A stretch of DNA of 64,000 nucleotides from Paramagnetospirillum magnetotacticum MS-1. Its GTDB lineage: Bacteria > Pseudomonadota > Alphaproteobacteria > Rhodospirillales > Magnetospirillaceae. The notes below the pieces were generated by a model. It had not been told where the DNA came from and searched no databases. It worked only from the letters and a program-made list of their open reading frames with translations. Within the stretch, counting starts at the first letter, position 1; each line of letters opens with the position of its first letter. The translations under genes and the position numbers were made by a program. Shown here in pieces: positions 44,267 through 52,924 of the stretch. Location of the stretch: the NCBI RefSeq assembly GCF_000829825.1, contig NZ_JXSL01000020.1, forward strand, positions 186,001 through 250,000. The letters run 5' to 3'.

Positions 44267-46161
44267 GTGTCGTTCCCATCCGGGTCCTGCTGCTCGAGGA
44301 CGATCCGGCCGACGCCCGTCTGGTCGGCCAGATGCTGCGCCGGGTCAAGACCACACCCTTCGAAGTGACGGTGGCCGGACGGCTGGCCCAGGCGCTGGAG
44401 CGCCTGTCGGACGAGACTCAGCATTTCGACGTGGTTCTGGCCGATCTGGGCGTTCCCGATTCTTCCGGTATCGGCACCCTGAATGCGCTTACCCAAGCGG
44501 CGCCCCGTCTGCCGGTGGTGGTGCTGACCGGCAATGACGACGATACGATCGCGCTGGAGGCCTTGAAGCGCGGCGCCCAGGACTATCTGGTCAAGGGTCT
44601 GGGCGATGCCTTCATCCTGTCGCGGGTGGTGCGCTATGCCATCGAGCGCAAGATGGGCGAGGAGGTGCTGCGCGAGGCCCGCGACAGCGCCGAACAGGCG
44701 GCGCGCGCCAAATCGGTGTTCCTGGCCATGATGGGTCACGAGATCCGCACGCCCCTGAACGGGGTTTTGGGCATGGCGCGACTGCTGCTGGAGACGGATC
44801 TGGACCCGCGGCAGAAATCGTTCACCGAAACCCTGGTGTCGTCGGGGGAATTGCTGCTGGGTCTGGTCAACGACATCCTGGACTTTTCGCGTCTGGACGC
44901 GGAAGGCATGACTTTGGCGGTCGAGCCCTTCGATGTGCTTGATACCGTCGAGGAGGTTCGCCTCGTTCTCACCTCGCGCGTGGCCGAAAAGGATCTGACG
45001 CTTACCACCCGTTTCGGAACAGGAGTCCGCCGTGTGGTGGCGGGCGACCGGCTGCGCCTGCGGCAGATCCTGTTCAATCTGGTGGGCAATGCCATCAAGT
45101 TCACCGACCACGGAGGAATCGAGATCTCCGTCGAGCCCCTGGCCGTCGAGCGGGGGCAGGTTCTGCGCTTCCTGATCAAGGATACCGGCATCGGCATCGG
45201 GCCGGAAATCGGGGCCCGTCTCTTTACCGAGTTCTGGCAAGGCGACAGCGGCGCGGCGCGGCGCTTCGACGGTGCCGGTCTGGGGCTGGCCATCTGCAAG
45301 CGCCTGACCGATCTCATGGGTGGTGAGATCGGCTATGACAGCCTGCCGGGCCAGGGAACCACCTTTCGCGTCGACCTTCCGTTGCCGCCTTCCGAAGCGC
45401 CTTCGGCGGAACCGGGTAAGGGGGTGGAACGGCCCTGCCGCGTCCTGCTGGTGGACGACAACGAGGTCAATCGCGAGGTGGCGGCAGGATTGCTGGAACG
45501 GCGCGGCCATCAGGTGGTCTGCGCGCGAGACGGCCTGGAAGGGGTGGCGGCGGCGGCCCGGGGCGGATTCGACCTGATCTTGCTGGATATGCGCATGCCG
45601 GGCATGGACGGCATCGAGACCGCGCGGGCCATTCGCGCCCTGCCTGGCGCGGCGGCCAAGGTGCCCATTTACCTGCTGACCGCCAATCCGGTGAAAGAGG
45701 ACGAAGCCCGCTGGCGCGAGGCTGGCATTCTCGGCTGCCTCGCCAAGCCGTTCCGGTTCGAACATATCGGCCGGTTGCTGGCAGGGCTTGGAGAAGAGAA
45801 CCGCCCGCCAGCCTCTCCCGATCCCGATCTGGTGGAGGTGGCGGGACTGCTGTCCGACTTGGGCGATCTGGGGCGTGACCGCATGGTTGGGCTGGTGGAA
45901 TTGTTCCGCTCGTCGTCTTCGGCCGATCTGGCGGCGCTTCGGACCCATGCCAAGGCCGGGCGGCTGGCTGAGGCGGGGCAATTGGCGCACCGCATGGCCA
46001 GCGCCGCATCCAGCCTTCATCTGGGGCCTCTGGCCGCCAAATGCCGGGCGGTGGAGGATGCGACACGGGCCGATGATCCAAGAACCGATGCCCAGGCCGA
46101 GGAATTGGCCGATCTGTGGACGCGATCCCTGGCGGCGGTGGGACGGGTTCTGGATCTTTAG
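44263..46161 (+). CDS. Hybrid histidine kinase: REC - HisKA - HATPase - REC - Hpt
   Basis: 632 residues. REC1 (RVLLLEDDPADARLV, acceptor in VLADLGVPDSSG), HisKA (GHEIRTPLNGVLGMA), HATPase (NLVGNAIKFTDHGG, DTGIGIG, GAGLGLAICKRLTDLMGG), REC2 (RVLLVDDNEVNREVA, LILLDMRMPGMDG), and a C-terminal Hpt domain (LAHRMASAASSLHLGPLAAKCR, phospho-His). A full phosphorelay in one soluble chain. Start overlaps the Rcp1-like regulator. There is no output domain, so a further regulator elsewhere is needed. Confidence 0.93.
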   Translation: MSVVPIRVLLLEDDPADARLVGQMLRRVKTTPFEVTVAGRLAQALERLSDETQHFDVVLADLGVPDSSGIGTLNALTQAAPRLPVVVLTGNDDDTIALEALKRGAQDYLVKGLGDAFILSRVVRYAIERKMGEEVLREARDSAEQAARAKSVFLAMMGHEIRTPLNGVLGMARLLLETDLDPRQKSFTETLVSSGELLLGLVNDILDFSRLDAEGMTLAVEPFDVLDTVEEVRLVLTSRVAEKDLTLTTRFGTGVRRVVAGDRLRLRQILFNLVGNAIKFTDHGGIEISVEPLAVERGQVLRFLIKDTGIGIGPEIGARLFTEFWQGDSGAARRFDGAGLGLAICKRLTDLMGGEIGYDSLPGQGTTFRVDLPLPPSEAPSAEPGKGVERPCRVLLVDDNEVNREVAAGLLERRGHQVVCARDGLEGVAAAARGGFDLILLDMRMPGMDGIETARAIRALPGAAAKVPIYLLTANPVKEDEARWREAGILGCLAKPFRFEHIGRLLAGLGEENRPPASPDPDLVEVAGLLSDLGDLGRDRMVGLVELFRSSSSADLAALRTHAKAGRLAEAGQLAHRMASAASSLHLGPLAAKCRAVEDATRADDPRTDAQAEELADLWTRSLAAVGRVLDL

Positions 46162-46241
46162 GCCATTGACTATATGCCCAAGGTATGTAACTCTCAGGCA
46201 TGTGACTTGGGCTTCCGCTCTCGGCGGGCCCCTATGCAGCA

Positions 46242-46403
46242 TCAGACCTTCGTGAAGAAGGCGTAACGCAGACTGTCGCGGATGAAGAAATCGCATCCGC
46301 GGCATTCTTTTTTTTCGGGCCGCACATCGGCGACGGCGCAGGCCCGGCCGGTCCAATAGCTGCAATCGCGGCATTCGCGCCGCTGGGGCTTTTCTCCCGA
46401 CAT
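46242..46403 (-). CDS. Small cysteine-rich protein (53 residues)
   Basis: Encodes MSGEKPQRRECRDC at the start and KKECRGCDFFIRDSLRY near the end. Two CxxC pairs (Cys 11/14 and 34/37) plus Cys 22 suggest a zinc-ribbon or iron-binding fold. ATG 46403 is preceded by AGGACAGGAG, a strong ribosome site about 7 nt away, which supports real translation. Stop TGA at 46242-46244. No named family is recognised. It lies convergent to the hybrid kinase and 96 nt downstream of the YceI gene on the same strand. Confidence 0.72.
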   Translation of the reverse strand: MSGEKPQRRECRDCSYWTGRACAVADVRPEKKECRGCDFFIRDSLRYAFFTKV

Positions 46404-46499
46404 GCCGGTCTCCTGTCCTGTGGCGGTCGGAGAATAGCGCCGGATGGCGACGGTAGCGTGACGGCCTCGTGACCGTTTCGCGATGGGATATCGCAGTGA

Positions 46500-47060
46500 T
46501 TACGGTTTGGCCGCGGCTTCCAGTTCGAACACCACAGCAACCTGCAGCGCCACCATGTCGCCAGACTTCCACTCGCCTTGGCCCACTCCGAAATCGGTGC
46601 GGATCAGGTCAAGGCGTCCCTTGGCGTGAGCCAGGCCCCCCTTGATGTCGAGGGAGAAGGGGAGGGTCACGCTTTTGCCCATGCCCCGGATGGTCAGGGT
46701 GCCGGGCGCCTCGAAGGCGTTGGCCCCCTTGGGCTTGAAGCCGGAAGCCTCGAAGCGGGCCTTGGGGAAGGTCTTGGCGTCGAACCAGTCGGCTCCGGGC
46801 AGCGACTGGTCCTTCTGGGCGTCGCCGGTCTGGGCGCTGGACATGTCGATCTCGACGGCGACCTTGGCGCTGGCCGGATTGGCCGGATCGAAGTCGATCT
46901 TGGCGCTCCAGCGGGTGAACTTGCCCTCGAAGGGGCTGCCGCCCTGGCTGCCGATGAAGCCGAGACGGCTTTTGCCGGTGTCGACGTTCCATTCGGCGGC
47001 GGCGGCACAATTGCTCCACAAGGCGGCGGCCATCAGGCAGACGCAGGCGTATCGTTTCAT
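46500..47060 (-). CDS. YceI-family periplasmic protein (second copy)
   Basis: 186 residues. Signal peptide (YACVCLMAAALWSNCAAAAEW), then an elongated lipocalin-like YceI fold: KSRLGFIGSQGGSPFEGKF, FDPANPASAKVAVEIDMSS, FPKARFEASGF, and DFGVGQGEW. YceI proteins bind polyisoprenoids such as ubiquinone precursors. The start overlaps the stop of the cytochrome b561 by 4 nt, so a combined function is likely. Confidence 0.92.
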   Translation of the reverse strand: MKRYACVCLMAAALWSNCAAAAEWNVDTGKSRLGFIGSQGGSPFEGKFTRWSAKIDFDPANPASAKVAVEIDMSSAQTGDAQKDQSLPGADWFDAKTFPKARFEASGFKPKGANAFEAPGTLTIRGMGKSVTLPFSLDIKGGLAHAKGRLDLIRTDFGVGQGEWKSGDMVALQVAVVFELEAAAKP

Positions 47061-47611
47061 TTTTCTCTCCCAAAACGGGGCAGCATGCGGGCGAGAACCT
47101 GATCGCGCAGCACGAAATGATGGCGCAAGGCGGCGGTCACATGGCCCACCAGGGTGGCGATCAGGACCCAGGCGCCGACCAGATGGGTTCCCTTGGCCAA
47201 GGTGTTGAGATCGCGCGGCAGGGGCAGATGGGGCAGTCCCACCATGCCGAAGATCACGGTGGGAATGTTGTAGGGCGAGGTGGACACAACCACCCAGCCC
47301 GCCAGGGGCAGGCCCAGCATCAGACCATAGAGCGCCCAATGCCCGGCATGGGCCACCAGACGCTCGGCCTTTCCCATCGTGTCGGGCAAGGGCGGCGGGC
47401 GATGGCCCAGGCGCCAGCCCAGGCGCAGCACCGCCAGACCGAAGACCAGCACGCCCACCGATTTGTGCAGTTGGTAGAGCTTGAATTGCTCGGGCGAGCC
47501 CGGCCTTTGCCCAATCATGACAAAGCCAAGGACGAGAAGGACGATGATGGCCGCCGCCATGAGCCAGTGCAGGCCCATGGCGACACCGTCATAGCGGTCG
47601 CGCGACGTCAC
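47057..47611 (-). CDS. Cytochrome b561-family protein
   Basis: 184 residues from GTG 47611, giving the family start SRDRYDGVAMGLHWLMA; a GTG at 47647 would overlap the preceding gene. Four membrane helices with heme-ligand His in LHWLMA, LHKSVGV, HAGHWALYGLM and GHVTAALRHHF. Inner-membrane diheme b that exchanges electrons with quinone. Flanked on both sides by YceI genes, a common arrangement. Confidence 0.9.
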   Translation of the reverse strand: MTSRDRYDGVAMGLHWLMAAAIIVLLVLGFVMIGQRPGSPEQFKLYQLHKSVGVLVFGLAVLRLGWRLGHRPPPLPDTMGKAERLVAHAGHWALYGLMLGLPLAGWVVVSTSPYNIPTVIFGMVGLPHLPLPRDLNTLAKGTHLVGAWVLIATLVGHVTAALRHHFVLRDQVLARMLPRFGREK

Positions 47612-47624
47612 GGCGAAACCACGC

Positions 47625-48227
47625 CTACTGCCGGATGAATTCGGCACTGATGGTCAGCGTCACCTCGTCGCCCACATTGGGGGCGTAGCGGCCGACGCCG
47701 AAATCACTGCGCTTGATCAGACCTTTGGCGCTGAAGCCCACCACGTATTTCTGATTCATGGGATGCACACCACCGGCATTGAAGGTGGTGTCGAGAACCA
47801 CCGGGCGGGTGATTCCGTGCACGGTCAGATTGCCGGTGATCTTGCCGGTGGTGGGGCCGGTCACTTCCACCGAGGTGCTTTTGAACGTAGCGGTGGGGAA
47901 GGTGGCCACATCGAAGAAATCGGGCGACTTCAGATGGGTTTCGAATTTCGGAACATTGGCGTGGATGCCGTCCATGTTGATGGTCACATCGACGGCGCTG
48001 TGGGCCGGAGTCTTGGGGTCGAAATTCAGCTTGGCGTCGAAATCGGTGAACTGGCCATAGGAGGTGGACAGGCCAAAATGGGAAAACGAGAAAATGATCT
48101 TGGCGTGGCTCTTGTCGACCATGAACTGGCCGCCCTCGAGCTTGGCCGGATCGGAGCTGATTTCAGCCCTGGCAGGGGCGGCAATGGCGATGGCGGCGGC
48201 AAACAGAACAGCGGTTGCGAGCTTCAT
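47625..48227 (-). CDS. YceI-family periplasmic protein (first copy)
   Basis: 200 residues. Signal peptide (LATAVLFAAAIAIAAPARAE), YceI fold: KSHAKIIFSFSHFGLSTSYGQF, LNFDPKTPAHSAVDVTIN, FPTATFKSTSVEV, and KRSDFGVGRYAPNVGDEV. ATG 48227 with GAGG. First gene of the YceI - b561 - YceI operon. The two YceI proteins are clearly different in sequence, so this is not a recent duplication. Confidence 0.93.
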   Translation of the reverse strand: MKLATAVLFAAAIAIAAPARAEISSDPAKLEGGQFMVDKSHAKIIFSFSHFGLSTSYGQFTDFDAKLNFDPKTPAHSAVDVTINMDGIHANVPKFETHLKSPDFFDVATFPTATFKSTSVEVTGPTTGKITGNLTVHGITRPVVLDTTFNAGGVHPMNQKYVVGFSAKGLIKRSDFGVGRYAPNVGDEVTLTISAEFIRQ

Positions 48228-48527
48228 GGGAGACCTCGTCGATGGAGTCAAAGGGACAGAGCAGGAAGACAGGGGCGGCCGTACCGCAGGTCTTGCATAT
48301 GGTGCGGTCTCCGACCGGCTGCCAGATGCCGAAATTCGGGTGTCGCGCGAAACGAAGCTCAGTCTATCCCCAGTGGCCGAGGCGACAATCCCCGGAGTCT
48401 TCAACAGATTGTTTCCTGGCAACGGACAGTGCCGTTACGCGGTGACGGCGCTTGACGCATACCGCCCCGAGGCTCCCTAATTCGGGCCGGGCGAGTTCCC
48501 GCCAGTCATCGTTTTTCCGAGGCCATC

Positions 48528-50108
48528 GTGCTGTCGACACCCATCTCCAGCGATCTCTATCAGACTCTGCTCTCGACCATGGCCGAAGGGGTGATCGTCC
48601 AGGATTCAGGCCATCGCATCGTCTATGCCAACGCCGCCGCTTCGGCCATTCTTGGCCAAAGCCCGGAAGATCTGATCGGCAAGACCTGCAATGTGGAGGA
48701 TTGGGACGCCACCCATTCCGACGGCACGCTTTTGCTCGGCGAGGATCACCCGGCCGCCGTAGCGCTGCGGACCCGCAAGCCCGCGGGCCCCATGGTGATG
48801 GGCATCCTCCGGCGAGGCGAACGGGTATGGCTGCGGCTGCAGGCCCAACCCATTGCCATGGAGCCGGGGCATTTCGATGCGGCGCTGGTCACTTTCACCG
48901 AGATTTCCGACCTGATCGACTCCAAGGTCCGCCTGGAGGAGGCGTTATGGAGCCTGGAGCAGGCCCATGCCGCCCGACGATCCCTCAACGAACGCCTGGC
49001 GGAATTCCTGGGACGTCAGTTGGACGTATCGCTGGAAAGCCAGGCCGAGACCGAGCAGCGGTTTCGTCTGGCCATGGAACTGGGCACCTCGGTGGCCTTC
49101 ACCCTGGATCTGGACCTGCGCTATACCTGGGCTCATTCCTGTCAGATTGGCTTTGGCGATGCGGATCTGATCGGCAAGACCGAATACGAGATCTTCTCGC
49201 GGGAAACAGCCGACATGCTGTGCGCCATCTATCGCAGCGTGATCGAGACCGGTGTCTCGGTACGGCGCGACGTGCAGGTGCAAAGCCTGGGCATGAGCAG
49301 GCTGCAATATTTCGACCTCATCGTCCGGCGGCTCTATGACGCGCGGGGCGAAACCGTAGGGCTGATCTGCGCCGCCATCGACATCACCGAGCGTAAGCAG
49401 ACCGAGATGGAACTGCGTCTGGCCAAGGAAATCGCGGAAAAGGCCTCGGCCTCCAAATCGCGCTTCCTGGCCGCCGCCAGTCACGACCTCAGCCAGCCCA
49501 TGCAGGCCTTGCAGATGTACTGCGCCATCCTGGCCGACCGTCAACCGGAACCGGGCATCAAGGCCAAGCAATGCGCCAATCAGCTCTCGCGACAGCTCAA
49601 GGCATTGCTCAGCATGTCGCGCCTGGATACCGGGGGAATGACCGTGACCCGCGGGCGCATCAATCTGGGAGAACTGCTCGACCAGGTGGCGGCGGCCAGC
49701 CGTCCCACCGCCGAGGAAAAGGGACTGAAGCTTCGCGTGATCAAAACCGCGCTGGTTTGCGAAAGCGATGCTACCTTGCTGGAGCGCCTGTTGGGCAATC
49801 TGGTGTCCAATGCCGTGCGCTATACCGAAAAGGGCGGAGTCGTGGTGGGGTGCCGCCGTCATAAGGGCCGCATCCGCATCGAGGTCTGGGACAGCGGGAT
49901 CGGCATTGCCGAGGAAAACCTGCCCCTTATCTTCGAGGAACTCTACCAGTTGAACAACCCGACCCGCCGTGCCGATGAAGGGTTGGGTCTTGGCCTGGCC
50001 ATCGTCGATAGAATTGCCGGAATTCTGGGGGTTACCGTCACCGTCCGCTCCGTCTTCGGACGGGGCTCGGTGTTTACCGCCCAATTGCCGCCGTCACATG
50101 GTGTTTGA
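48528..50108 (+). CDS. Soluble PAS-PAS sensor histidine kinase
   Basis: 526 residues. PAS1 (LLSTMAEGVIVQDSGHRIVYAN), a coiled linker, PAS2 (RFRLAMELGTSVAFTLDLDL to AAIDITERKQ), HisKA with ASHDLSQPMQAL and HATPase (NLVSNAVRYTEKGG, DSGIGIA, GLGLGLAIVDRIAG). The HDLxQPxQAL type occurs in kinases with NahK-like cores. GTG start at 48528. No adjacent regulator. The 300-nt divergent gap to the first YceI gene (48228-48527) should hold both promoters; I see no clear site there. Confidence 0.88.
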   Translation: MLSTPISSDLYQTLLSTMAEGVIVQDSGHRIVYANAAASAILGQSPEDLIGKTCNVEDWDATHSDGTLLLGEDHPAAVALRTRKPAGPMVMGILRRGERVWLRLQAQPIAMEPGHFDAALVTFTEISDLIDSKVRLEEALWSLEQAHAARRSLNERLAEFLGRQLDVSLESQAETEQRFRLAMELGTSVAFTLDLDLRYTWAHSCQIGFGDADLIGKTEYEIFSRETADMLCAIYRSVIETGVSVRRDVQVQSLGMSRLQYFDLIVRRLYDARGETVGLICAAIDITERKQTEMELRLAKEIAEKASASKSRFLAAASHDLSQPMQALQMYCAILADRQPEPGIKAKQCANQLSRQLKALLSMSRLDTGGMTVTRGRINLGELLDQVAAASRPTAEEKGLKLRVIKTALVCESDATLLERLLGNLVSNAVRYTEKGGVVVGCRRHKGRIRIEVWDSGIGIAEENLPLIFEELYQLNNPTRRADEGLGLGLAIVDRIAGILGVTVTVRSVFGRGSVFTAQLPPSHGV

Positions 50109-50192
50109 CCTCCTCGCAGCAGTGGATATTATGCGCGCCGGGAGCGGCTTGATCACCCGGGCCGGGATTCCACGGGTTGGAGGTTTTGTACT

Positions 50193-51089
50193 ATGAGGCG
50201 TCGTCTGCTTTCCGTGGCGGCGGCCATGACCGTTTCGATGGTCTCGGCCTGCGCCACGCTGCCCGAGGATCCCGAGGAGCGCGCCGAGGCGCTGGCCGTC
50301 AACGATCCCGTCGAGCCCGCCAATCGGGCCATCTACGACGTCAACATGTTCTTCGACTCCAATCTGGCTGAACCGGTGGCCCAGACCTATCGGGACGTAG
50401 CGCCGGATTGGCTGCGCCAGGCGATCCATAATCTTCTGGCCAATATGCAAGAGCCCTACACCGCCGGTAACGATCTGCTGCAAGGCAATCCGGCGGCGGC
50501 TGCGGATGCGCTGGGCCGATTCTTCATCAATTCCACCTTCGGCTTGCTGGGGACCCAGGACGTGGTCGCCGAGAGTGGCGGGGCCAGGCGTCACTCCACC
50601 GATCTGGGCATCACCTTGGCTGTCTGGGGGGTCGATGAAGGCCCCTATCTGATGCTGCCGTTCTTTGGGCCCTCCAATTTGCGCGATGGCTCGGCCCGCG
50701 TGGCCGATTATTTCGCCGACCCCATGGGCCGGGTCTTCTCGGGCCGGGGCCTGGGGGTGATCAACGACGTCAATACCGGTGTCGATGTTCTCGACACCAG
50801 GACCGAGCATCTTGATACCTTGAAGGAAATCAAGCGCACCTCCATCGACGAGTATGCCGCCATCCGCAGCCTCTACCGTCAGTTCCGAACCGGCGCCGTC
50901 AATGCGTCGCTCAACGGTCAGAAGGATACCCGCGCTCCGGTTCCGGGACAGGCCGCGACGGCGCCCACCCCGGCAGCTACCACGACTGACGCCGCCCCCG
51001 CCGCAGCGGCCGAAGGGCAGGCTGGCATCGCGCCGAAGGCCGACACGGTCAAGCCCAGCGCCGTGGAGTTCGTCGAGCCCAAGAAATAA
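50193..51089 (+). CDS. mlaA: MlaA/VacJ outer-membrane lipoprotein
   Basis: 298 residues. Lipoprotein signal with lipobox VSAC, then the MlaA core: DPVEPANRAIYDVNMFFD, NLLANMQEPYTAGNDLLQGN, FFINSTFGLLGTQDVV, and GVDEGPYLMLPFFGPSNLRDG. Removes mislocalised phospholipid from the outer leaflet and passes it to the Mla pathway. The C-terminal 70 residues are an Ala/Pro/Thr-rich tail not in the core family. The rest of mla is not in the window. Confidence 0.94.
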   Translation: MRRRLLSVAAAMTVSMVSACATLPEDPEERAEALAVNDPVEPANRAIYDVNMFFDSNLAEPVAQTYRDVAPDWLRQAIHNLLANMQEPYTAGNDLLQGNPAAAADALGRFFINSTFGLLGTQDVVAESGGARRHSTDLGITLAVWGVDEGPYLMLPFFGPSNLRDGSARVADYFADPMGRVFSGRGLGVINDVNTGVDVLDTRTEHLDTLKEIKRTSIDEYAAIRSLYRQFRTGAVNASLNGQKDTRAPVPGQAATAPTPAATTTDAAPAAAAEGQAGIAPKADTVKPSAVEFVEPKK

Positions 51090-51118
51090 GGGCGGCTTGC
51101 CGGTCTTTGGAAAAATGT

Positions 51119-51144
51119 GGGGGCTGACCGCGAGGTCAGCCCCC
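51119..51144 (-). terminator. Terminator between mlaA and the receptor-channel gene
   Basis: GGGGGCTGACC (51119-51129), 4-nt loop, GGTCAGCCCCC (51134-51144): an 11-bp stem. The minus-strand side continues ACATTTTTCC, so it best serves the channel gene; it may also stop mlaA transcripts. Confidence 0.82.
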
Positions 51145-51168
51145 ATTCCAATTGAGGCTAGGCTTGGA

Positions 51169-52281
51169 TCAGGAATTGTCCTCGGTGCCAAACCAGCGGA
51201 CCTGCATGTCGCCATAGGTGCCGTCTTCCCTCAGGCGCAGCAGTTCCTCGTTGACCCGCTTGCGCAGCGTGCTGTTCTGCTTGAAGGCGATGCCGTATTT
51301 TTCCTCGCGGAAGGTGGGACCCGCCAGTTTCATGCGGCCGCGGCCATCGTGAGAGGCGAAATAGCGCAGAACGGGGCTGTCATAGACCACCGCCGACGTC
51401 TTTCCCGATTCGGTCGAAGCGATGGCTTCCGCCACCGTGGGGAAGACCAGGGTATCGACCCGCAGGGTCGCCAGATACTTGGCGGCCGTGCTGCCTTCCA
51501 CCGAGGCGACGGTCTTGCCGATGAGGTCCGAGGGTGACGAGATGCCGCTCTTCAACTGCTGAACCGTCAGCATGGAGGTGGCATAGGCGGTGAAGTAGGC
51601 GACGAAGACCAGACCCACATAGATCCCGATCACGGCCACCACACGGCTGGCCCGCCGCGTGGGCATGGGATCGGCCTGGCCGCCCATCAGGGTCGCCACC
51701 CAATAGGCGGCGAGAACGATTCCGGGATAGTACGAGCGGTGCACGGGCAGGTCGCTTTCGCCCCGGCGTTCGATGAACCAGATGAGATGGGCGGGGATCA
51801 TCACCAGGATAAAGCCCAATCCCATGGCTGGCAGCAATTGCGTCGACCACTGGATCACGATGTCCATGAAGGACTGATGCTGCGCTCCGACCTGGACCAG
51901 AATGGCCAGGCCGGAATCGTACATGGGATGGGAAAAGTCGAACTGCGCCTCGCGCTGGGCGGTGATGGAAATGGCCGAGATGGCCAGATCGGCCTTTCCG
52001 TCCCTCACCGTACTCAGAAGTTCGGTCACATTGGGACGGACCACGTATTCGGTGGTGACTCCGATGCGCTCGGCGATGCGTTCCCACAGCTCGATGCTGA
52101 AGCCGTTGAGCTTGCCCCGCTCGTCCATGACGAAAGGCGGCAGGACGCGGGTGGCCACGCGGACCACTTCGCCGGTCTTGGGCACGGAGGCGTCGCCGTC
52201 GGCGGCCCAGGCATCTGCCAAGGGAAGCGCGGCCACAAGGACGGCCGCAAGGACGGCCAGAATTGCGAAAAACCTGGACAT
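51169..52281 (-). CDS. Prokaryotic ionotropic glutamate-receptor-like channel (GluR0 type)
   Basis: 370 residues. Signal peptide (FFAILAVLAAVLVAALPLADAWA), binding-protein lobe S1 (VVRVATRVLPPFVMDERGKLNGFSIELWE, ISITAQREAQFDFSHPMYDSG), then an inserted membrane block: M1 (LLPAMGLGFILVMIPAHLIW), a re-entrant pore-like stretch (AAYWVATLMGGQADP) and M2 (VVAVIGIYVGLVFVAYFTAYATSML). Lobe S2 follows (GISSPSDLIGKTVASVEGSTAAKYL). This S1-M1-P-M2-S2 order is that of GluR0. Ligand and ion are unknown; the P-loop lacks the K-channel GYG. ATG 52281 chosen; TTG 52299 is in frame. A small gene lies 14 nt upstream. Confidence 0.85.
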   Translation of the reverse strand: MSRFFAILAVLAAVLVAALPLADAWAADGDASVPKTGEVVRVATRVLPPFVMDERGKLNGFSIELWERIAERIGVTTEYVVRPNVTELLSTVRDGKADLAISAISITAQREAQFDFSHPMYDSGLAILVQVGAQHQSFMDIVIQWSTQLLPAMGLGFILVMIPAHLIWFIERRGESDLPVHRSYYPGIVLAAYWVATLMGGQADPMPTRRASRVVAVIGIYVGLVFVAYFTAYATSMLTVQQLKSGISSPSDLIGKTVASVEGSTAAKYLATLRVDTLVFPTVAEAIASTESGKTSAVVYDSPVLRYFASHDGRGRMKLAGPTFREEKYGIAFKQNSTLRKRVNEELLRLREDGTYGDMQVRWFGTEDNS

Positions 52282-52295
52282 GATCCAACGGACTT

Positions 52296-52664
52296 TCAAA
52301 CGGCGAAGGTCGTCATCTCCGCTGGCATCTTGGCCGCGGCTTGCCGGAGCTCATCAAGCAACTGGCGCTCCAGCCCGTCGATGATGTCGTCCTTCAACAG
52401 ATTTTCCTTCAACCAAGTCCACATCTCGTCGGAAATGATCCGGTCATTGCCCAGAACGAAGGTGCTGAGCGTCGAACGGAACAGTTCGGCAAAAGCCTCC
52501 GGCACCGTGCCCGACAGAAGATTGTTGATGTCGAGAAGGAAGCGGGCGGTCACGTCGTTAATGCCATAACGATCGAGACAATCCTTCATCCACTGGATTT
52601 CCCGGTCACTAATGGCACCGGCCTCGTAAATGGCGATCTTCAGGTCCGCCATGATATCTTCCAT
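52296..52664 (-). CDS. Hypothetical small acidic protein upstream of the channel
   Basis: 122 residues, all helical in appearance: MEDIMADLKIAIYEAGAIS, IQWMKDCLDRYGI, ARFLLDINNLLSG, EAFAELFRSTLSTFVLG, and DEMWTWLKENLL. No signal peptide or membrane segment. I do not recognise a family, though the repeated D-x-N and acidic turns recall TerB-like or EF-hand-like helices. ATG 52664 has GGGGAG 8 nt upstream; ATG 52652 is also possible. The gap to the receptor-channel gene is 14 nt, so they are probably one operon. Confidence 0.75.
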   Translation of the reverse strand: MEDIMADLKIAIYEAGAISDREIQWMKDCLDRYGINDVTARFLLDINNLLSGTVPEAFAELFRSTLSTFVLGNDRIISDEMWTWLKENLLKDDIIDGLERQLLDELRQAAAKMPAEMTTFAV

Positions 52665-52799
52665 AACCCACGCTCCCCGCTCGACTTCGCCCCCGATGAC
52701 CCATAATAGGGAATAACTCGGGTAAGCCAAATATCTGGTTGTGACAAAATTTGTCAGCGGTCAGGACCTTGGAACCAGTGATGGAGCCTTGGGTGGGAG

Positions 52800-52875
52800 T
52801 GGTGCCGGTTGCAGGGTTCGAACCCGCGACCCCCTGATTACAAATCAGGTGCTCTACCAGCTGAGCTAAACCGGC
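52800..52875 (-). tRNA. tRNA-Thr (anticodon TGT)
   Basis: 76 nt. Minus-strand acceptor GCCGGTT/AACCGGC, D arm GCTC/GAGC, anticodon stem CTGAT/ATCAG with loop TTGTA flanks (anticodon TGT), T arm GCGGG/CCTGC-type with TTCGAAC, and encoded CCA at 52802-52800. Confidence 0.96.
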
Positions 52876-52924
52876 TTGGCGTGGAAATTAGAGACGAATT
52901 TGGCTGGCCGCAAGGGGGATCGGT

